A stretch of 43,462 bases of DNA from Planctomycetaceae bacterium. Lineage in GTDB: Bacteria > Planctomycetota > Planctomycetia > Pirellulales > Thermoguttaceae. Below are positions 34,877 through 43,037 of the stretch, piece by piece. How positions within the stretch are numbered: the stretch's first letter is position 1; each line of letters begins with the position of its first letter. The stretch covers positions 1 to 43,462 of the forward strand of contig SUVI01000011.1 in assembly GCA_015062085.1 (NCBI GenBank), written 5' to 3'. A program made the position numbers and the translations under genes. Under the pieces are notes generated by a model that saw only the letters and a program-made list of their open reading frames with translations, did not search any database and was not told the DNA's origin.

Positions 34877-35725
34877 TCACTGCGGACGCTGCGGCTGACG
34901 CTTGAAGATCCGGATCTCCTTCAGCGAATTCTGGAATTCCGTCATCGATACAGGCCGCTCTGCCGGCAGTTTTGCCATCGTTTTACGCAGGAGCTTCGCG
35001 AACTCCGGCGTCACCATCGGATTCAGCGAATCGGCGGCAGGCACCGGGAGATTCAAATGCTGGTGGACCAGATGACTGAACGTTGGTCCTGGATAGGGAG
35101 GCGCCCCCGTCACCAGTTCGAAAAAAATACAGGCCAAAGTGTAAGCGTCGGAACGGGAGTCCGTTTTTTCGCCGCAGATGAGCTCCGGAGAAAAAAAACG
35201 TCCTTGATTCGAAAAATGTTCCGCCTTGCGGAAGTACGCACCAAGGCCTCGGTTTTTTCGAGCAAAAGGAAACTCGACCAGTTTCGTCTCGTTCGTTTCC
35301 AAGTCAACGACAAAAACATCCGGCGCAAGCGACTGATGGACCCAGCCGATGGAATTGAAAAAGGCGACGGATTCCGTCATATCCTGCACGATCTGCGGGA
35401 CTCGCCACGCATATGCGTCCAGCCCCTCACGCAAAATGTCCGAAAGCGGTGTCCCGGAAAGCCACTCGGTGATCAGTGCCGATTGCCCGTGCTCACTCAC
35501 AAGGTCAAACATCTCCACGATTTTAGGATGATGGATCTCGCGTCCGATACTATATTCATGATGAAGCATAGCGAGGACCCTGCGGTCCTGGCGCAATTCA
35601 TCCCGCGGCATCTTCATCGCCACTTGGATCCCCAGCTGATCGTTTTTACCGCGAAAAAGCTGAGTCTTGGCCCCAACGCAAACGCATTTCTGGATCTCAA
35701 ATGCACCTATCACGCTTTGTGCCAT
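34877..35725 (-). CDS. Probable Ser/Thr pseudokinase, 282 aa
   Basis: Start chosen at the ATG at 35725, which has GGGAGAG 4-5 nt upstream; an ATG four codons earlier overlaps that site. The kinase fold is recognisable: VAMK (subdomain II Lys), HPKIVEMFDLVSEHGQSALI, the SPELICGEKTDSRSDAYTLA segment matching SPE and DVYSLG, and TGAPPYPG. The catalytic loop reads HQSLAPDVFV in place of HRDLKPxN, so the catalytic Asp and Lys are lost. The DFG metal site reads EFPFA. The glycine loop is also poor (VGAKTQLFRG). It should not transfer phosphate by the usual mechanism; a scaffold or ATP-sensing role is more likely. There is no TM or sensor domain. It lies between truA and accA on the same strand. Confidence 0.75.
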   Translation of the reverse strand: MAQSVIGAFEIQKCVCVGAKTQLFRGKNDQLGIQVAMKMPRDELRQDRRVLAMLHHEYSIGREIHHPKIVEMFDLVSEHGQSALITEWLSGTPLSDILREGLDAYAWRVPQIVQDMTESVAFFNSIGWVHQSLAPDVFVVDLETNETKLVEFPFARKNRGLGAYFRKAEHFSNQGRFFSPELICGEKTDSRSDAYTLACIFFELVTGAPPYPGPTFSHLVHQHLNLPVPAADSLNPMVTPEFAKLLRKTMAKLPAERPVSMTEFQNSLKEIRIFKRQPQRPQ

Positions 35726-36063
35726 ACACTCTCCCATTATATCGTATCTTCCGAAACTGCCCCCGGCATCATTTCAGATACGCTTCGCTCCGGAATTTTC
35801 GTTTCCGAGCGAAAGGCCCACTCTTCGAACTTCGAAAGGCGGTCCGTTCTTCCTGCTTCCAGCCGCAGTCTCCGTTTCTGCTTCCGGTACTGACGGCCCG
35901 CACGAAAACTCACTGGCCCCGTGCACTCAAGCCTCTGAATTTTCTTCTTCAGCCTTATTTTAGCAGATTTTGTTTTTTTTTCAATCACATTGTTCCGGTT
36001 TTGGATAAAATTCACTAAATTTCTTGGAAATATTTTCGGATTTTCCCTTGCCCGACCCCAGAT
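35726..36063. other. Intergenic region between truA and the pseudokinase gene
   Basis: No convincing gene is seen in 338 bp. A 92-codon minus-strand frame (36015-35737) is Arg/Lys-rich and was not accepted. The region from 35940 to 36040 is T-rich on the plus strand and holds a predicted minus-strand promoter. A TATAAT on the minus strand at 35741-35736 sits just before the pseudokinase start but has no -35 partner. Confidence 0.5.
35957..35984 (-). promoter_or_regulatory. Predicted promoter for the pseudokinase-accA genes
   Basis: On the minus strand, TTGAAA (35984-35979) and TAAAAT (35962-35957) are 16 bp apart, separated by an A-tract. It would give a leader of about 225 nt to the pseudokinase start. 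Confidence 0.45.
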
Positions 36064-36894
36064 CTACGCATCATCTCCCAGAAAACGGATCCAAAGCAGA
36101 TAGAGACCCTGCGGAGGCGCCGTCGGTCCTGCCTGACTCCGGTCCCGTGACTCGATGAGTTCCCCGACCCATTCAGCAGGGTGCGTTCCGCGTCCAACTT
36201 CCATGAGCGTCCCCGCGATATTGCGCACCATATTGTAAAGAAAGCCGTCAGCTTCCACTTCGATCACGATGAAATCTTCCGGAGCTCCGACCATCGGAAG
36301 AAAAAGCGGAGCCGTATCCGCGGAGATCCCCCGCCGGACCGAGATGTCGAAGATCGTCCGAACGGAACTCGTTCGCGGTGAACCAACGTTTTCCAATGCC
36401 GCAAAATCGTGCGTTCCGAGCATATGCCGCGCCGCCTGCGCCATTGCGTCTGCATCGAGCCGAACGGCCGTCAGTTTTCCCATCCGCCACGCGTAACGGC
36501 GAAGAAAAAGTTCCGGAAACGGACCGTCCTGGATCAGGTAACGGTAGCGTTTCCGCACAGTGTCCCGAATGGGGTGAAAATCTTCCGGCGCCTCAACGGC
36601 ATCCAGTACCAGAACGTCTCCCGGAAGATTCGCATTAAGCGCTTTGGAAAACGACTCGATCGGGATCCGCAGATCCGTCCGAATAGACGCCGTCTGCCCG
36701 ACTGCATGCACTCCGGTGTCCGTTCGGCTGCTCCCGAGGAGCTGGAACGTTCCGTCCTCCATCGTCCCGCCCGTCATTCGCTCCATCGCCGAAACGAGCA
36801 CTCCCTGAACCGTCCGGACCACATTCCCCTGCTGATACTGCCAGCCGTGAAAATCGGACCCGTCGTACGCGACTTTGATTCGAATATTGCGCAT
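36064..36894 (-). CDS. truA: tRNA pseudouridine(38-40) synthase, 276 aa
   Basis: The N-terminus (IRIKVAYDGSDFHGWQYQ) and the catalytic motif SSRTDTGVHA, with Asp59 as nucleophile, identify TruA. RKRYRYLI, the LGTHDFAA segment and FLYNMVRNIAGTLMEVGRG are also as expected. It converts uridines 38-40 in the tRNA anticodon arm to pseudouridine. Length is normal. Only a poorly spaced AGGA precedes the ATG. It is the first gene of the minus group; the pseudokinase gene is 338 nt downstream and probably has its own promoter. The gap upstream (36895-37186) contains no gene. It holds a 12-bp CCTTTTCCCATT repeat at 36935-36970 and the terminator of the efflux operon. Confidence 0.95.
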   Translation of the reverse strand: MRNIRIKVAYDGSDFHGWQYQQGNVVRTVQGVLVSAMERMTGGTMEDGTFQLLGSSRTDTGVHAVGQTASIRTDLRIPIESFSKALNANLPGDVLVLDAVEAPEDFHPIRDTVRKRYRYLIQDGPFPELFLRRYAWRMGKLTAVRLDADAMAQAARHMLGTHDFAALENVGSPRTSSVRTIFDISVRRGISADTAPLFLPMVGAPEDFIVIEVEADGFLYNMVRNIAGTLMEVGRGTHPAEWVGELIESRDRSQAGPTAPPQGLYLLWIRFLGDDA

Positions 36895-37022
36895 GATCCT
36901 ACGCTCCGTTCCCTTTCCATTCTCCTAAAATCTTCCTTTTCCCATTCCTTTTCCCATTCCTTTTCAGTGCGTATCCGTGCATTTTCTGTGCACTCAGTGG
37001 TAAGATCCATGCCGGAAGAGCC

Positions 37023-37062
37023 TAAAAAAACGCGAAAGGCCAGGGGGAGCTGACCTTCCGCG
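37023..37062 (-). terminator. Rho-independent terminator of the metal efflux operon
   Basis: The 13-nt arms 37031-37043 and 37050-37062 pair fully in minus-strand RNA with two G-U wobbles around a 6-nt loop, then TTTTTTTAGG follows. In the plus-strand RNA the wobbles become A-C mismatches, so the signal is directional. It is 125 nt after the pump gene's stop. Confidence 0.75.
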
Positions 37063-37186
37063 CCGAACCTCCGAAACGGGCATGGGGAGTCCGTCCGTCC
37101 CGGAGTCGAAAAAATTTCAAATTGCGGATCGCCCTATGCGGTGCCGCCAACTCTGGAGCACCCCACAGTATACCACAAACTGCAAA

Positions 37187-40100
37187 TTATTTCAAGACCT
37201 CCCCCTCAGAAATTCCCTTTTCCATCAAATTTCGGACCGAATTCTGAGCACAGAGCCAGAAGAGTGCCGGTCGGACGAAGAATTCCATGAGCGTCGAGGT
37301 CACGAGTCCCCCCACGACGACCGTCGCGATCGGATAGAGGATCTCTCGGCCAGGCGTTTCCGGCGAAAGAGTCAGCGGGATGAGTCCCAGCGCGGAGGTC
37401 ATTGCCGTCATGAGGACCGGCGCAACACGGTCCCGTCCCGCTCTCAGAAGCAGCTCACGCGAGAACTCCATTCCCTCAAAACGCATGAGGTGGAAGTAGT
37501 GATCGATGAGCAAAATACCGTTTCGCGACGCGATCCCGCACAGCGAGATCATGCCGACGAGATTCGGGATGGACCGATCTTGCCCGGTCAGCATCATCGC
37601 GATGACTGCGCCAACGAGTGCCATGGGAAGCGACGACATGATCTGGAGCGCGATGTTTGCCGAGTGGAACATTCGGTAAAGGACCAAAAAGATCATCCCC
37701 AGCGAGAAGACCGAAAGCAGAAGCAGACGCCGCGTCGACTCCTGCTCGCTCTGGAAAAGTCCGGTCAACTCCACAGAAACGTCCCCGGCCGTCAGCTCGC
37801 CCCAATGCGGTTCCAGAGCCGTTTCAATGTCGTTTTTAATGTCCACAGCACCACGGTTTCTCGGACTAGCCTGAACAGTGATCTGCGCCCGGCACGCCTC
37901 ATGACTGATGCTCGCAGGCCCTTTCGCCTCCGCGATATGCGCGACTTCGCAAAGCGGGATCAAACTGCCGGATGGAAGCTGGATCGGAAGCTGACGGAGC
38001 GACTCAACATCCTCGCGGTACGTCTCGGCAAGACGGAGCAGAATGTCGAATTTCTTCTCTCCGTCAAGGATCTGGGACGCTTCCACCCCCTGCATCGCGA
38101 TCTCCACCGTCCGGTTCACCGCCTCCGGAGTCAGACCGTAGACCGCCAAAGCATCCCGATCCAGCGTGATCTGAAGCTGCGGAATGTCGATCTGGACCGG
38201 ATCGATGCGGACGGAACCGATCCCCGGGATCCCGGAAATGAGCGACTGGATCCGATTCGCCCTCTGACGCAGCGTCTGCATCTCCGGACCACGGATCTTG
38301 ACGGCGATCGTGGAGCTGCTTCCCGTCCGCAAGTGCGAGATCGCGTGCTGAAGCGGCTGATCGTAGAAACTCACAGCACCCGGCGTGTCGGACTGCGTCA
38401 GGATCTGGTCGATATCGTTGAAGATCTCGTCGATGCCGCGCTCGGAATTCAGATCCAGCGTGCAGAGCATCTCCGACTGATTCACGGGGACCGCGTGCTC
38501 GTCAAGCTCCGCACGTCCCGTTTTCCGAACGACCGAAAGAACGCCCTCGATCTGAAAAAGCTGCGCCGCGATCGCGTCGCCGTACGCTTCGCTCGTTTCC
38601 AGCGACTTTCCCGGTGCAAGCGTCACGTTCACCTGCGGTGCGCCTTCATTGAACGGCGGAACGAAATCCCGCTCCATCCTCAGGAAGATCCATCCGAAAA
38701 AGAGGACCGACACGAACGCAAGCGTCAGGATCAGCTTCGGAAATGCAAGACTCACGCGGATCGCGCACCCCGCAAGATACTTCGCCAGACGGAGGATCAG
38801 ACCGTCCTTTTCACTGCTTTTCCGCGCACTGGAAGGAAGGAGGAAAAACGTAAGCACCGGCGTCAGCGTCAGCGAGACAGCCAGCGACGAAAGGATCGAG
38901 AGGACGTACGCCAGTCCGAGCGGCGAGAAAAGCCGTCCTTCCATCCCCGGAAGGAAAAAGATCGGGAAGAAGACCAGCACGACGATCATCGTGCCGTACA
39001 CGATCGAGTTTCGGATCTCCGTGCTCGCATCGTAAACGACCCGGATCACGCTTTTTCGTTCCGCCTCCGGAAGACGGAAATTTTCACGCAGACGGCGGAA
39101 AATGTTCTCAACGTCCACGATGGCATCGTCGACCAGCTCGCCGATCGCGACCGCAAGACCGCCAAGGGTCATCGTGTTGATCGAGAGCCCGAACCATGCG
39201 AAGACCAGGCACGCGATCAGGACAGAAAGCGGCATCGCCAAGATCGTGATGAAGGTGACGCGCAGATCCATCAGAAAAAGCGCAAGGATCACGAGCACCA
39301 GAAGCGCACCGACCCAAAGAGCTTCCAAAACGTTCTGAAACGCCAGGTCGATGAACGTCTGCTGCTGGTAAAGCGGCGCGATGCGGATACCGGGATGCTT
39401 CAGCTGGAGCGTTTTCTCGATCTGCTGCGCTTTTTCCAGGATCCGTCCGGAAAGTTCCCGCGTGTCGGCCCCCAGCTGCTTTTCCACCGTCAGGACCACT
39501 GCGGGACCGGAAAAAACGGAATCATCATCCCGGCGCACATACGCCCCAGCCGAACCGACCTTCACGGCCGGCGCACAGCGGACTTGCGCGACTTGGGCAA
39601 GAAGGACTGGAGGATCCGTTGCCGAACTCACGACCAGTTTCCTCAGCGCTTCCAGTTTCTTTTCATCGTCCGGATCATCCACCCGGCCGAGAGACCGCAC
39701 GAGGATCTGATCCGGTCCCTGCCGCGTCAGGAAACCGCCCGTCACGTTCCGGTTGCTCTCGGAGATCGCCGTTTCCACCATCTCTAGAGTCACGCCGTAG
39801 CGCTTCATCGCATCCGGATCCGCCTGGATCTGAAACTGCTTCACGTCGCCGCCGATGACGAGGATCTCCGCGATTCCGGGCAGTTCCAGAAGCTGTTTCC
39901 GGATCGTCCAGTCGCCGATCGTGCGCAGTTCCATCGGATCCATTTCTCCCGACTCGTCCCAGAGCGTCAGAAACATCAGCTGCGCGAGCATCGACGTCGC
40001 CGGAGTCATGCGCGGAGCCGCTCCTTCCGGAAGGATCTCCGAGGCCAGCTGGATGCGCTCATCCACGATCTGCCGGCAGTCCAGAGGCTCCATGTGCCAG

Positions 40101-40393
40101 TCAAACTCGATGATGATGACCGAAAGTCCCGTAGATGAGGAACTCCGGATCGTCTGAATGTCACGCGCGCCGTTCAGGTACGTTTCCAGCGGGATGGTGA
40201 TCTGCGTCTCGACCTCTTCCGGAGCCATGCCGGGACACTCCGTCATGATGGTGACCCGCGGTCGGCTGATGTCCGGAATGACTTCGATCGGGAGTTTCAT
40301 CGACTGGAGCGTACCGTAAACGAACAGACCGACGGCAGCGATCAGAATGATGAGCCGATTATTGAGCGAAAAACGAATGAATGCGTTAAACAT
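37187..40393 (-). CDS. HME-RND heavy-metal efflux pump (CusA/CzcA type), 1068 aa
   Basis: Typical RND layout: an N-terminal TM helix (LIILIAAVGLFVYGTL), a large periplasmic loop (KLPIEVIPDISRPRVTIMTE), TM helices 2-6 including LAVAIGELVDDAIVDVENI, a second large loop and a C-terminal helix bundle (MISLCGIASRNGILLIDHYF). The acidic TM4 motif VDDAIVDVEN fits proton-coupled transporters of the CusA/CzcA family. With an adaptor and an outer-membrane channel it exports metal ions from periplasm or cytosol. The His-rich adaptor upstream suggests Cu/Ag or Zn/Co/Ni; the ion cannot be told from this sequence. It lies 21 nt after the adaptor gene. Length is normal. Confidence 0.92.
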   Translation of the reverse strand: MFNAFIRFSLNNRLIILIAAVGLFVYGTLQSMKLPIEVIPDISRPRVTIMTECPGMAPEEVETQITIPLETYLNGARDIQTIRSSSSTGLSVIIIEFDWHMEPLDCRQIVDERIQLASEILPEGAAPRMTPATSMLAQLMFLTLWDESGEMDPMELRTIGDWTIRKQLLELPGIAEILVIGGDVKQFQIQADPDAMKRYGVTLEMVETAISESNRNVTGGFLTRQGPDQILVRSLGRVDDPDDEKKLEALRKLVVSSATDPPVLLAQVAQVRCAPAVKVGSAGAYVRRDDDSVFSGPAVVLTVEKQLGADTRELSGRILEKAQQIEKTLQLKHPGIRIAPLYQQQTFIDLAFQNVLEALWVGALLVLVILALFLMDLRVTFITILAMPLSVLIACLVFAWFGLSINTMTLGGLAVAIGELVDDAIVDVENIFRRLRENFRLPEAERKSVIRVVYDASTEIRNSIVYGTMIVVLVFFPIFFLPGMEGRLFSPLGLAYVLSILSSLAVSLTLTPVLTFFLLPSSARKSSEKDGLILRLAKYLAGCAIRVSLAFPKLILTLAFVSVLFFGWIFLRMERDFVPPFNEGAPQVNVTLAPGKSLETSEAYGDAIAAQLFQIEGVLSVVRKTGRAELDEHAVPVNQSEMLCTLDLNSERGIDEIFNDIDQILTQSDTPGAVSFYDQPLQHAISHLRTGSSSTIAVKIRGPEMQTLRQRANRIQSLISGIPGIGSVRIDPVQIDIPQLQITLDRDALAVYGLTPEAVNRTVEIAMQGVEASQILDGEKKFDILLRLAETYREDVESLRQLPIQLPSGSLIPLCEVAHIAEAKGPASISHEACRAQITVQASPRNRGAVDIKNDIETALEPHWGELTAGDVSVELTGLFQSEQESTRRLLLLSVFSLGMIFLVLYRMFHSANIALQIMSSLPMALVGAVIAMMLTGQDRSIPNLVGMISLCGIASRNGILLIDHYFHLMRFEGMEFSRELLLRAGRDRVAPVLMTAMTSALGLIPLTLSPETPGREILYPIATVVVGGLVTSTLMEFFVRPALFWLCAQNSVRNLMEKGISEGEVLK

Positions 40394-40414
40394 TTCCTTT
40401 TTCCCTCCTTCCGG

Positions 40415-42022
40415 TCAATGATTGTGCCCGGCGTGCGGGTCGATCGCGGCTCCGCTTCCGTTCTGCGCATTCAGAGCGTCCAGAATGAAAGAGGCCCCGT
40501 TCGCTGCGATCCTGATCCCGGCTTTCACAGTACCGTCGTTCGCCAGAACTGCATGTTCCCGCGTTCTGAAAAGAAGATGCACGGGCGTCTTCTTCCAGAG
40601 TTTCTCACCGCAGGAAGTCTCTTCTGTCAGCTCAAAAACGAACGTCTCATGCACATTCCGCGCGACCGCTCCTGCCGGAACGACGAAAACGTTTTCGACC
40701 GTCTCGTACGCGATCTCCATCTGGCACCGCTGCCCCGGTTTGTAGAGCCAGTGCACGTAAAGCGGCGGATGCTCTTCCGAATGCGGTTCAGGTCCCGCTC
40801 CGTCAAGCACGACGTTTTTGAAATCCGCGAAACACGAAAGCGTCCGATCCTGCTCATCGATCCGGCTCTCGACCATCCGGAGACGCAGATCTTCCAGCGA
40901 CGCCTTCCCGTTTCCCTCAAACGTCACGCGGACAGTCGTTTCGGGATCTTTCAGCGCTTTCAGGAGGATCCCCTCATTGATCGCAAATGCGTCGCCTCGG
41001 ACCGTCAGCTCGCAGAGATCGCACAGGTCGCACAGGGCTTCACCGACATCAACTCTCTGACCGACCTTCACGTAAAGCGTCTCAAAAACGACAAAGACTT
41101 TGACCTCTCCCGGATTCTGCTCCGAAACGATCCCCTCGTGGCTCACCGGAGGCACGCAGACCGTCATCACGTGCGTGAACGGCTTCCGCTCCGTCTCCAC
41201 GCGCTGAAGGACCTCCTCCGGAAGACCAAGGACACGAATGGCATTTTTCTGATCCCGAATGTCGATGAGCGTCTCCTTCAGACGCACGTCAAGCTCACGG
41301 CGGCGCTGCGGTGCCAGACCGCTAAGATTCTCATCGATCTCGGCGATCTCATGCTCCAGAAACTCTTGCGTTTCGAGCAGCTTCAGAAGCGCGGTCTGAG
41401 CGTCCAGCATTTCCGGAAGAGAAAGCGTCACGTCAAAAAGCGCGGCACCGGGATGGACCGCTTCTCCGGGTTCATGGTAGATCTTCGTAATGATCCCCGC
41501 GTACGGAGCCGGCACCTTGGACATCGTGCGTCCTTCAAACTCTTGAATGATGGCAGGGATCGAGTGCCGTTTCACAAACTCGCCTGCCTCAAGCGTGACG
41601 GTAGGATCCGCACCGTCCAGCCCAATATTCCGCAGAGCATTCGGTGAAAGCACGACTTCCGTCGCCATTCCGTGTGCGTGCGCGTGATCGTGAGAATCTC
41701 CATGCGCGTGATCGTGGGAACCGCCGTGCGCGTGATCGTGAGGATCTCCATGCGCGTGATCGTGGGAACCGCCGTGCGCGTGTTCATGTGCGTGATCGTG
41801 AGAGTCACCGCGGGAATGCGTACACTTTTCTCCCGGTGCATGAGAATGGCCGGCGTGATCGTGAAGATCACCGTGAGAGTCACCGTAACTATGCGAGCAG
41901 TTTTCAGAATGAACGTGCCCGCCGCTGGAAGCTCCGTCGCCGGGAGCAAGCCAGGCCCAAAGGCAGACTCCGGCAAGAGTCAGTACGAGAACGATGGAAA
42001 TGACGGCATCTATTTTCTTCAT
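40415..42022 (-). CDS. Efflux periplasmic adaptor with His-rich N-terminus (CusB/CzcB type), 535 aa
   Basis: Start chosen at the ATG at 42022 (MKKIDAVISIVLVLTLAG), which has AGAAGGA about 9 nt upstream; a longer frame would begin 29 codons earlier without a signal. A signal anchor is followed by a region of about 80 residues rich in His, Asp and Gly (repeated SHDHAHG), clearly metal-binding. The adaptor core follows: KVPAPYAGIITKIYHEPGEA (lipoyl-like), a helical hairpin (DAQTALLKLLETQEFLEHEI) and beta-barrel parts. The C-terminus ends in DPHAGHNH. The His repeat lies in 24-bp DNA repeats at about 41686-41800. It couples the pump to the outer-membrane channel and may collect metal in the periplasm. 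Confidence 0.9.
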   Translation of the reverse strand: MKKIDAVISIVLVLTLAGVCLWAWLAPGDGASSGGHVHSENCSHSYGDSHGDLHDHAGHSHAPGEKCTHSRGDSHDHAHEHAHGGSHDHAHGDPHDHAHGGSHDHAHGDSHDHAHAHGMATEVVLSPNALRNIGLDGADPTVTLEAGEFVKRHSIPAIIQEFEGRTMSKVPAPYAGIITKIYHEPGEAVHPGAALFDVTLSLPEMLDAQTALLKLLETQEFLEHEIAEIDENLSGLAPQRRRELDVRLKETLIDIRDQKNAIRVLGLPEEVLQRVETERKPFTHVMTVCVPPVSHEGIVSEQNPGEVKVFVVFETLYVKVGQRVDVGEALCDLCDLCELTVRGDAFAINEGILLKALKDPETTVRVTFEGNGKASLEDLRLRMVESRIDEQDRTLSCFADFKNVVLDGAGPEPHSEEHPPLYVHWLYKPGQRCQMEIAYETVENVFVVPAGAVARNVHETFVFELTEETSCGEKLWKKTPVHLLFRTREHAVLANDGTVKAGIRIAANGASFILDALNAQNGSGAAIDPHAGHNH

Positions 42023-42246
42023 TTTTAGTTTTCCTTCTAAATTTGGCGAAAACAAGCTCCATACGCACCGGGGCGAAGCACGCATGAATGAAGGCATTCC
42101 GAAACGCACGGCAAAGGGGGAGACTCACCACAAACGGAGGGCGTTCGCTCCAAAATACCGGTAAAATACGAAAATGAACGAGACAGACAGCCCGACCAAA
42201 AAACGAACTAGTCCGCATCTGAAAAACTCAACATTCAGACAGAAAT

Positions 42247-42774
42247 TCAATTCAAAAGAGCGTTTTTCAAAACATAAAGACGGATCTTTTTTCGAGAAAA
42301 CAGACACCTCCCTCTGTAATTCCGGCCGGCACTCCCGTTCCCGATGCACTGCGATGCCGGAAACTCCGAGGCTCTAAGGAAAAACAGAACAGACATCATA
42401 GCCGTCAAAAGAAACAGGAACTCGTTCACGGAAGAACCATGCAGAAACAAAACCGAAAATTCGCCGGGACGGCACGAGTCAGACGCACAATGAAAACTAC
42501 AGACGCTCCAAAAATCGAACAGAAACGGCCCGGTTGCCGGGTGCGTCTCATCGGAAAGCGCATGGGAAACCGATCCTTCGTGAGTACAGGCGCATTCTTT
42601 CCTGCTGTGATCCGACTCATGAAACGCCGGCTCGAAACCAGAGACCTCCGAAACGGCACACTCATGCTCTCCGGACGTAAGAAAATGATGGTGCGTACCG
42701 CAGTAAAGCGGGCACAGCACAGGGCCGGCCAGCAAAACAGCACACAGCACGATCCTCAAAAAAATGGAATCCAT
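42247..42774 (-). CDS. Small Cys/His-rich membrane or exported protein in the metal operon, 175 aa
   Basis: A signal or TM segment (FLRIVLCAVLLAGPVLCPLY) is followed by a Cys/His-rich region: CGTHHHFL, EHECAVSEVSG, HSRKECACTHEG and VCSFHCASDSC. A second hydrophobic helix (FLFLLTAMMSVLFFL) follows. AAGG lies about 6 nt before the ATG. The residues suggest metal binding outside the membrane. It lies between the outer-membrane protein and adaptor genes on the same strand, so a periplasmic metal chaperone or sensor is inferred. The last 40 residues are basic and unlike the rest. No family recognised. Confidence 0.6.
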   Translation of the reverse strand: MDSIFLRIVLCAVLLAGPVLCPLYCGTHHHFLTSGEHECAVSEVSGFEPAFHESDHSRKECACTHEGSVSHALSDETHPATGPFLFDFWSVCSFHCASDSCRPGEFSVLFLHGSSVNEFLFLLTAMMSVLFFLRASEFPASQCIGNGSAGRNYRGRCLFSRKKIRLYVLKNALLN

Positions 42775-43037
42775 TTTTACCTTGCGTTTCTACGATCTCC
42801 GCTCATCAAACACACAGACGGGATACAAAAACCGTCTGCATTTCACTACACGCTCCATTTTAACAAAATTTCTCTTTTCCGCAAGTGGGAAGAGTAAAAG
42901 AAATGGAAAATTTCCCGAAAATCCATCCTCTCTCTGCTGGAGATCCTGCCGAAAATGGGAGAGATCCATGCCGGGGAGAAGGCATGGGGCGAGTTTCCGG
43001 CCGTTAGACGGATCGGTTTCGGAAAATCTCCTTTCAC

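Noticed and set aside
35737..36015. 92-codon minus-strand frame between truA and the pseudokinase gene
   Set aside because: Arg/Lys-rich, no family resemblance, no ribosome-binding site, and it overlaps the predicted promoter.
37082..39787. 901-codon open frame on the plus strand
   Set aside because: It lies antisense to the whole HME-RND pump gene, has an Arg/His/Asp-rich composition without domains, and arises from the codon bias of the pump gene.
40418..41647. 409-codon plus-strand frame opposite the adaptor gene
   Set aside because: Basic, motif-free and fully antisense to a gene with clear adaptor features.
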